This document shows positions 32,249 through 39,256 of a stretch of DNA of 39,256 nucleotides, piece by piece. A program made the position numbers and the translations under genes. The notes under the pieces were generated by a model. That model ran no database searches. It had not been told where the DNA came from and worked only from the letters and a program-made list of their open reading frames with translations. Source of the stretch: Rickettsiales bacterium (GTDB taxonomy: Bacteria; Pseudomonadota; Alphaproteobacteria; Rickettsiales; UBA3002); assembly GCA_028281385.1 (NCBI GenBank), contig JANQJY010000054.1, positions 1 to 39,256 on the forward strand, given 5' to 3'. Numbering within the stretch: the first letter of the stretch is position 1; every line of letters starts with the position of its first letter.

Positions 32249-33280
32249 ATGGCGCGCAAAAAGACATCTTCTGAATTGAAGCTCAGCCTTGCCCTGCAGG
32301 GTGGCGGTGCACATGGTGCCTTCGGCTGGGGTGTGCTTGACCGTCTGCTTGAAGAAGAGGATATCCGGCTTGAAGCGATCACCGCAACCAGCGCCGGAGC
32401 GATGAACGGGGCGGTATTGCTCTATGGTTTGATAAGCGGCGGCCGCGAAACAGCGAAGGAACTGCTGCAGACCTTCTGGCAGAAAATCAGTACGGCGGCG
32501 AGCATGCTGCCGTTGCAGCCGACCATGATCGACCGTTTCATGGGGACGACCAATGTCAGCTATTCGCCCACCTTCATGTGGATGGACATGATGACGCGGA
32601 TGTTTTCTCCCAATCAGTATAATTTGCTGGATCTCAATCCACTGCGTGACATTGTCGAGGAAATCGTCGATTTCGAGGTAATCCGCAGCAATAAGGATTA
32701 TCAGCTGTTCGTCAACGCCACCAATGTCAGGACCGGTAAGATCAAGCTGTTTGAGACGCAGGAAATCACCATCGATATGGTGATGGCCTCAGCCTGCCTG
32801 CCGTTTTTGTTCAAGACGGTGCATATTGACGGTGAACCTTACTGGGATGGCGGCTATTCCGGCAATCCGGCGATCTATCCGCTGTTTTATCACTGTGCCG
32901 GCAATGATGTGCTGATCGTGCAGATCAACCCGCTGACGGTAGAAGAAGTGCCGATGACGGCGGTAGAGATTCTCGACCGTGTTAATGAGATCAGCTTCAA
33001 CACGACACTGATGCGCGAAATGCGTGCCATTCATTTTGTCAAAAAACTGCTGGCGGAGCACAGCATATCCGACAAGCGCTATAAGGATATGCGCGTGCAT
33101 CTGGTCGAAGCGGAGCAATTAATGAATGATATGGGCACCGCCAGCAAGCTCAATGCTGATTGGGGCTTTCTGCAGCATCTGCATGATATCGGCTATCAGG
33201 CGATGGAAGACTGGCTCGCCGAGCATAAGGATAGTCTTGGTAAACACTCCACCATTCCGATTGAAGAGGTCTATTTGTAG
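32249..33280 (+). CDS. Patatin-like phospholipase
   Basis: A 343-residue cytoplasmic hydrolase with the patatin dyad: oxyanion hole GGGAHG (18-23), nucleophile S48 in TSAGA (the preceding Gly is Ala-Thr here), and catalytic D200 in DGGYSGN. No signal peptide or membrane segment is seen. The family releases fatty acids from phospholipids; alphaproteobacterial homologues of this size occur next to DUF1192-like genes and in some cases near polyhydroxyalkanoate metabolism. Substrate unknown. The ribosome site AAGGA lies before ATG 32249. Confidence 0.88.
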   Translation: MARKKTSSELKLSLALQGGGAHGAFGWGVLDRLLEEEDIRLEAITATSAGAMNGAVLLYGLISGGRETAKELLQTFWQKISTAASMLPLQPTMIDRFMGTTNVSYSPTFMWMDMMTRMFSPNQYNLLDLNPLRDIVEEIVDFEVIRSNKDYQLFVNATNVRTGKIKLFETQEITIDMVMASACLPFLFKTVHIDGEPYWDGGYSGNPAIYPLFYHCAGNDVLIVQINPLTVEEVPMTAVEILDRVNEISFNTTLMREMRAIHFVKKLLAEHSISDKRYKDMRVHLVEAEQLMNDMGTASKLNADWGFLQHLHDIGYQAMEDWLAEHKDSLGKHSTIPIEEVYL

Positions 33281-33382
33281 GAATGGCTCAAATGCGGGCT
33301 AAAATTAACGATATCTTTACCGGCATGCGCTTATGTTATATAAGGAAATTGTAACTGCGCATTATCATGAGGAGCTATCTGC

Positions 33383-34294
33383 ATGACCTCGTCCCTCCCC
33401 ACATTTCTCATGCCAGTGAGGTATAAATCCATGGCTAACATCATTCAATATCGTCATTCCGAACGAGCCGACCGGTTCGGAGGAATCTCAGAAGAGATGT
33501 CTCGTTGTCCGCCTATGCCCTTACGGGCTACGGCGAGACTCACTCGACATGACGGATTTTCACTGGTGGAGTTGTCCATTGTGTTGGTGATTCTTGGCCT
33601 ATTAACAGGCGGGATTCTGACAGGGCAGAATTTGATTCGCGCAGCGGAGTTGCGTAAATTGGTAACTGATTTCAATGTATACCGGACTGCTGTTCACACG
33701 TTCCGCGATAAATATTTTGCTTTGCCTGGTGACATGGCCAATGCCACTGATTTTTGGGGTATTGCAGCTGGTAGCACGGGTAATGATTTTACCTGCTATA
33801 ATTCAGAAAGTACCACCGCTACATGTAATGGTAATAATGATGGCATGCTTCCTTGCCAAAGCGATGCTGATCAATGCAATGAAACGGGTCGTGCAGCCCA
33901 GCATCTGGGACTATCTGGATTATTACCTGGAAGCTATAATGGAAAGATCTATGGTACTGCACTTCCTAAACAATATTACATTTCCTCTTTTGATGCGCTT
34001 ATGAATTTCAGAACAATTACCCCCACCTATACGGTTCCTAATTTACAGCGCTTGGGAATATTGTACCGCACAACGGATGGAACAGGTATTCTTATACCAG
34101 AAGAAGCCTGGAACATTGATACAAAAATAGATGATGGCGATGCAGATCGCGGTGAGTTTCTAGCAAAAAATCAGGTAGCAGGTACTGCAGTTAGTGGGTG
34201 CGTAAGCGGAGCTGTTACAGTTACTGATGACAGTGCCAATTATGAATTAACTTCGACTAATAGTGATTGCACGCCAGTGTTTCTAATGAGATAA
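33383..34294 (+). CDS. Type IV prepilin-like protein with palindromic repeat in its leader
   Basis: A 303-residue frame with the prepilin signal GFSLVELSIVLVILGLL starting at G58; cleavage would fall between G58 and F59 and E63 is the mature E5. The region before it, residues 24-57 (RHSERADRFGG..., RLTRHD), is the translation of a palindromic repeat (33452-33554), so the leader is 58 residues instead of the usual 5-30. GGAG at 33370 supports ATG 33383; starts inside the repeat (ATG 33497 or 33515) would give shorter leaders. The mature part has the LPGDMANATDFWG segment and an IDTKIDDGDADRGEF segment shared with the broken paralogue next door. Cys-rich spots (TATCNGNNDGMLPC) suggest disulfides. 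Confidence 0.8.
   Translation: MTSSLPTFLMPVRYKSMANIIQYRHSERADRFGGISEEMSRCPPMPLRATARLTRHDGFSLVELSIVLVILGLLTGGILTGQNLIRAAELRKLVTDFNVYRTAVHTFRDKYFALPGDMANATDFWGIAAGSTGNDFTCYNSESTTATCNGNNDGMLPCQSDADQCNETGRAAQHLGLSGLLPGSYNGKIYGTALPKQYYISSFDALMNFRTITPTYTVPNLQRLGILYRTTDGTGILIPEEAWNIDTKIDDGDADRGEFLAKNQVAGTAVSGCVSGAVTVTDDSANYELTSTNSDCTPVFLMR
33452..33554. repeat. Palindromic repeat element, copy 2, in frame inside a prepilin gene
   Basis: A 103-bp element with ends CGTCATTCCGA and CGACATGACG, an inverted repeat CCGAAC/GTTCGG near the left end, and a hairpin built on GCCCTTACGGGC, flanked by CGCC/GGCG. It is the same family as 30871-30980 in the opposite orientation. It contains no stop in the pilin frame. 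Confidence 0.72.
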
Positions 34295-34310
34295 AATATG
34301 AGAAGAAAGA

Positions 34311-35114
34311 ATGAAGCATATTCGTAACCGCTCCAGTTTGAATAATTTAGGATTCTCCCTTGTCGAACTCTCCATCGTCCTGGTCATCCTTGGCCTACTA
34401 ACCGGCGGGATTTGACAGGGCAGAATTTGATTCGCGCGGCAGAGTTGCGGAGCGTTGTGACAGAGTTTCAAGGATTTCAGTCTGCCGTGAATACGTTTCG
34501 TGATAAATACTTTGTGCTGCCCGGTGATATGGCTAATGCAACAGATTTTTGGGATTATCCTGCAAGCACACCAGCTAATTGTCCTGTCACAGCCGGTACA
34601 GGAACTGAAACCTGTAATGGTAATGGTGTTATTGATATACCCGCTGCAGCAAGTGAATATGGTGAGGTATTTACCTTTTGGCAACATTTAACAAATGCGG
34701 GACTGCTTGAAGGAAATTATACAGGTATTTCTGGAACAGGAAGCTCAGAAGATGGGGAGTTGAGAGAGAACATACCTGCAAGTAAACTCTCCAATGCTGG
34801 GTGGTATGGTAGAGGAGGTTTCACTTTAGGTCCTGATTAGTTATAATGTTGATTATAGAAATGTCTTTATCCTTGGTAGTGATTACCCAACCGGCGCTAC
34901 AATGGATGTTGTGCTAACACCAGAAGAGGCACGGAATATTGATACCAAGATTGATGATGGTAAGCCGGCTTATGGCAAGCTAATCGCCCGATTCTGGAAT
35001 GATGCCTGTGCAGCAGCAGATGACGGTACTCACGCCAACAACGATTTGGAGGCTAGCTATAAGCTGAGCGACGATTCTATACAATGCGCGCTCTATTTTA
35101 GACAGTTATTCTAA
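34311..35114 (+). pseudogene. Type IV prepilin paralogue broken by two frameshifts
   Basis: The first piece, MKHIRNRSSLNNLGFSLVEL followed by SIVLVILGLLTGGI, hits TGA at 34413. The neighbouring gene reads GGGATTCTGACAGGG at the same place where this one has GGGATTTGACAGGG, so a single C is missing. The second frame then continues TGQNLIRAAELRSVVTEFQG, YFVLPGDMANATDFWDYP, until TAG at 34838-34840. A third frame resumes with SYNVDYRNVFILGSDYPTG and EEARNIDTKIDDGKPAYG to a stop at 35112-35114. Together these make a colinear paralogue of the preceding pilin, with a normal 14-residue leader. Either the gene is dead or the sequence has two errors; the first is not in a homopolymer. Confidence 0.8.
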
Positions 35115-35225
35115 TTCGCATTTTGTTAAGCTATTACAACATTGGCTCAACTGGTACTAACTCGTTATAATACTGAGTTTCCATGACATCCAAGATATGC
35201 TGCCACTTACATATGTGGCTGGAGA

Positions 35226-35477
35226 TTACTCGCCGTCTTTTTTAGACTCGTCTGACGCCTTGCCGAAATTGAGATCACCGAAGCGGTTGGAGAATTTCTC
35301 CATACGACCGGTTTTACGCAGGTTTACGCCGCCGACCCAGGCTGGGTGGGTTTTGGGGTCAACATCCAACTGCAGCGTATCGCCTTCTTTGCCGTAGGTC
35401 GAACGTGTCTTATAGCTTGTCCCGTCGGTCATCACGACGGTGATTTCATGATAATCCGGATGAATATCTGCTTTCAT
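35226..35477 (-). CDS. rpmE: 50S ribosomal protein L31
   Basis: An 83-residue L31: [59 protein letters not shown]. It lacks the CxxC zinc pair, as is usual for alphaproteobacterial L31 of this type, and binds at the central protuberance of the large subunit. The gene stands alone between the pilin remnant and a GC-rich repeat. AAGGAACAAGGCC lies upstream of the ATG on this strand. Confidence 0.95.
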   Translation of the reverse strand: MKADIHPDYHEITVVMTDGTSYKTRSTYGKEGDTLQLDVDPKTHPAWVGGVNLRKTGRMEKFSNRFGDLNFGKASDESKKDGE

Positions 35478-35561
35478 GGCCTTGTTCCTTATGCGTTGGA
35501 GGGGTGTAAATAGAGAAAAAACCGCCCCTTGGCAAGCGGAAAATGCATCCTAGTATCTTAA

Positions 35562-35651
35562 CTCCCCCCTTGTGGGGTAGTCAAAAAACACCCCCACGCT
35601 TCGACTTCGGCTATTCAGCCTTGTCTCAGCCGCTCCCCCCTCAAGGGGGAG
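35562..35651. repeat. GC-rich palindromic repeat-like element between thiD and rpmE
   Basis: A 90-bp block starting CTCCCCCCTTGTGGGG and ending in the palindrome CTCCCCCCTCAAGGGGGAG (35633-35651), so its two ends are inverted copies (CTCCCCCCTT against AAGGGGGAG). An internal CTTCGACTTCGG may form a small hairpin. It differs from the 30871/33452 family. It begins directly after the thiD stop on the minus strand; without a T-tract I do not call it a terminator. Confidence 0.5.
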
Positions 35652-35655
35652 CAAA

Positions 35656-36450
35656 TTATAACAAATGCATATGATTCAATGGTCCATGCCCTTGTCCGAA
35701 ACCCGGGGCAGTACGGATCGCCTCAAGCACGTAAGCGCGGGCCTTTTCCGTGGCGACCTCCAGCGAATCACCTTTTGCCAGACAGATAGCGAGCGCAGAG
35801 GCCAGCGTACAGCCTGTTCCGTGCGTATGCGGTGTATCGATGCGTCTATGGCCGAACCAGTACATTTCCCCGCCGTCATACAGCAGGTCGTACACCTCAT
35901 GGCCTTCACTGTGCCCGCCTTTGAGTACTATGGTTGCGGCTCCCATATCTGACAATGCCTTTACCGCCTGTTCCATATCCTCCTGTGTGGTTACGCTCAG
36001 CCCTGTCAGTGCTTCGGCTTCGGGGATATTCGGAGTGATCACGCGGCTGAGCGGGAACAGCGAGACAAGCAGTTGTGTGGCCGTCTCATCGAGTAACTGG
36101 CTGCCACTGGTGGCGACCATGACCGGATCAAGGATAACGGGGACATCAGCGGCATAAGTTTCCAGCGCTTCCTTTACGGTAGCGATGGTTTGCGCATCAT
36201 GCAGCATACCGATTTTGACAGCATCGATGCCGATATCGCTGCAGACGGCGTCAATCTGTTTGCGAAGATGTTCTGGCGGGATCGGATGGATATCGCTGAC
36301 GCCAAGTGTATTCTGTGCGGTGGTAGCGGTGATCGCTGTCATGGCATAGCCGCCAAGCATGGTGATGGTTTTGATATCGACCTGAATGCCGGCACCGCCG
36401 CCGGAGTCGGATCCGGCGATAATCAGAATGCGGGGAGGTGCAGGCGACAT
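35656..36450 (-). CDS. thiD: Hydroxymethylpyrimidine/phosphomethylpyrimidine kinase ThiD
   Basis: Phosphorylates HMP and HMP-P for thiamine synthesis. The 264-residue ribokinase-fold enzyme has ILIIAGSDSGGGAGIQVDIK, MLGGYAMTAITATTAQNT, DPVMVATSG, TPNIPEAEALTG, VLKGGH and HGTGCTLASALA, where the last holds the anion hole and catalytic base region. It is preceded by glmM 11 bp upstream on the same strand, giving ftsH-glmM-thiD as one likely transcript. Confidence 0.95.
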   Translation of the reverse strand: MSPAPPRILIIAGSDSGGGAGIQVDIKTITMLGGYAMTAITATTAQNTLGVSDIHPIPPEHLRKQIDAVCSDIGIDAVKIGMLHDAQTIATVKEALETYAADVPVILDPVMVATSGSQLLDETATQLLVSLFPLSRVITPNIPEAEALTGLSVTTQEDMEQAVKALSDMGAATIVLKGGHSEGHEVYDLLYDGGEMYWFGHRRIDTPHTHGTGCTLASALAICLAKGDSLEVATEKARAYVLEAIRTAPGFGQGHGPLNHMHLL

Positions 36451-36461
36451 TTGTAATGTGC

Positions 36462-37822
36462 TCAGGCGCTGACGGCTGCAGGTGAACTGACCTCGGTAAT
36501 GGCGGATTTGATCCGCTCAGCTGCAGCGTTGATGGCGGCATCGTCTTCGCCTTCGACCATGATGCGAATCAGCGGTTCAGTACCGGATTTGCGAATGAAA
36601 AGGCGTCCGCTGCTTCCCAGCGCGGCGGTTTCTTCTTCGATGATTTGTTGTACTTTTGCATCGGCAAGCGGGTCCGCTCCATTAAATGCAACGTTCCGCA
36701 GCAATTGCGGCACCGGCTGATAGAGCCGGCTTGCTTCGCTCATAGGCTGGCCATCCTCTAACAGCACTGCCAGTACCTGTAACGCGGCAATCAACCCGTC
36801 ACCGGTCGAGGCATAGTCGCTCAGGATAATATGGCCTGACGGCTCGCCGCCGACATTCAACCCGCCTTCGCGCATTTTTTCCATGACATAACGGTCGCCG
36901 ACCTGCGTGCGATGCATGTCCAGGCCAAGTGATAAGACATACTGTTCAAAGCCGAGATTCGACATCTGCGTAGTGACCACGCCGCCGCCGGATAGCTGGC
37001 CGGTGGCATGCCAGTGTTTGGTGACCATCGCCATGAGCATATCACCATCGATTAACTGGCCTTTTTCGTCGCACATCACCAGACGGTCAGCATCGCCGTC
37101 GAGCGCAATGCCGAGATCGGCCTTTGCTTCGATGACCTTGTTGCACAGCTGTTCAGGATAGGTCGAGCCGCAATGGTCATTGATGTTGAATCCGTTCGGC
37201 TCCACGCCGATTTTGATCACCTCGGCCCCGAGCTCCCATAAGATCGTTGGGCCGACTTCATAACCCGCACCGTTGGCACAATCAATAACGATTCTCAGTC
37301 CCTCAAGTCGGCGTTCTTTCGGGAAGGTGGCTTTGACAAATTCGATGTAACGGCCCTGGGCATCGTCAATCCGTCTGGCTCGTCCGATACGATCAGCCGG
37401 TGCCAGATCGGCACTCAGATCCTCGCGCATATAGGCTTCGATCTGCGCTTCAATCTCATCAGACAGTTTATAGCCGTCCGGCGCGAAGAGTTTGATGCCG
37501 TTATCGCGAAAGGCATTATGCGATGCCGAGATCATTACTCCCAGATCGGCACGCATCGAGCGCGTCAGCATGGCGACGCCGGGTGTTGGCAGCGGGCCGA
37601 CCAGATAGACATGCATGCCCATCGACAGAAAGCCGGAGGTCAATGCATTCTCGATCATATAGCCGGACAGGCGCGTGTCCTTGGCAATCACCACGCGGTG
37701 ACGATGCTCACCGCGATTGAATGCCTTACCGGCAGCCATGCCGACTTTCAGCGCAATCTCAGCACTCATGGTGTCGCTATTGGCAAGTCCCCTGATACCG
37801 TCGGTTCCGAAATACTGCCGTC

Positions 37823-37826
<4 letters not shown>
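36462..37826 (-). CDS. glmM: Phosphoglucosamine mutase GlmM
   Basis: Converts glucosamine-6-phosphate to glucosamine-1-phosphate for UDP-GlcNAc, peptidoglycan and LPS synthesis. The 454-residue protein has [25 protein letters not shown], the phosphoserine loop [17 protein letters not shown], metal-binding [24 protein letters not shown] and sugar-phosphate loop [17 protein letters not shown]. It overlaps ftsH by 4 bp (ATGA at 37826-37823), as is common in Alphaproteobacteria and many other bacteria. Confidence 0.96.

Positions 37827-39256
<1,430 letters not shown>

Overview
The window reads as a chromosomal segment of an alphaproteobacterium. The best lineage evidence is a TrcR/DUF1013 protein, a DUF1192 protein, an alphaproteobacterial-type L31, and a ThiD-GlmM-FtsH string. 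GC content looks intermediate. I cannot place it below class; the prepilin-like genes and short palindromic repeats inserted near or inside genes recall Micavibrio- or Rickettsiales-like genomes, but that is only an impression.

Positions 1-14571 form a nitrate-respiration and molybdenum-cofactor (Moco) island. On the minus strand two NarK-type transporters lead into narG, which runs off the left edge. On the plus strand are hemN (anaerobic haem synthesis), a Crp/Fnr regulator fused to an N-terminal nitrate/nitrite-sensing (NIT) domain with a Cys-rich tail, and a ten-gene run: moaA, a moaC-moaB fusion, moeA, a 40-codon ORF, moaD, moaE, mobA, a small DUF7009-like gene, moeB and a TauE/SafE membrane protein. 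Three FNR-type dyads (4824-4837, 4860-4873, 7902-7915) sit upstream of narK1, hemN and moaA. The coherent reading is that nitrate and anoxia switch on transport, NarGHI, haem and Moco together, and that the NIT-Fnr protein may be the switch.

Positions 14642-18909 are a signalling block: a response regulator with an unrecognised N-terminal domain, divergent from a 34-residue membrane peptide, a group I truncated globin and a GAF-PAS hybrid histidine kinase. A good sigma-54 promoter match (15733-15748) precedes the peptide.

Positions 18910-23415 look like a patchwork: a membrane-gene remnant, an AbrB/Doc toxin-antitoxin pair behind a perfect 18-bp palindrome, an AlkB-like dioxygenase, a polytopic spermidine-synthase-like protein, and a fragment resembling a serine-recombinase C-terminus. 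Positions 23416-26921 hold cobW-like (COG0523) and metE as an apparent operon behind a strong Zur-box match.

Positions 27070-39256 are mostly housekeeping: tRNA-Gln(TTG), cutA, hldE, trcR, a quinone oxidoreductase, a DUF1192 protein, a patatin, rpmE, thiD, glmM and ftsH (cut by the right edge). Interspersed are three type IV prepilin-like genes, one with a palindromic repeat inserted in frame and its tandem neighbour broken by two frameshifts.
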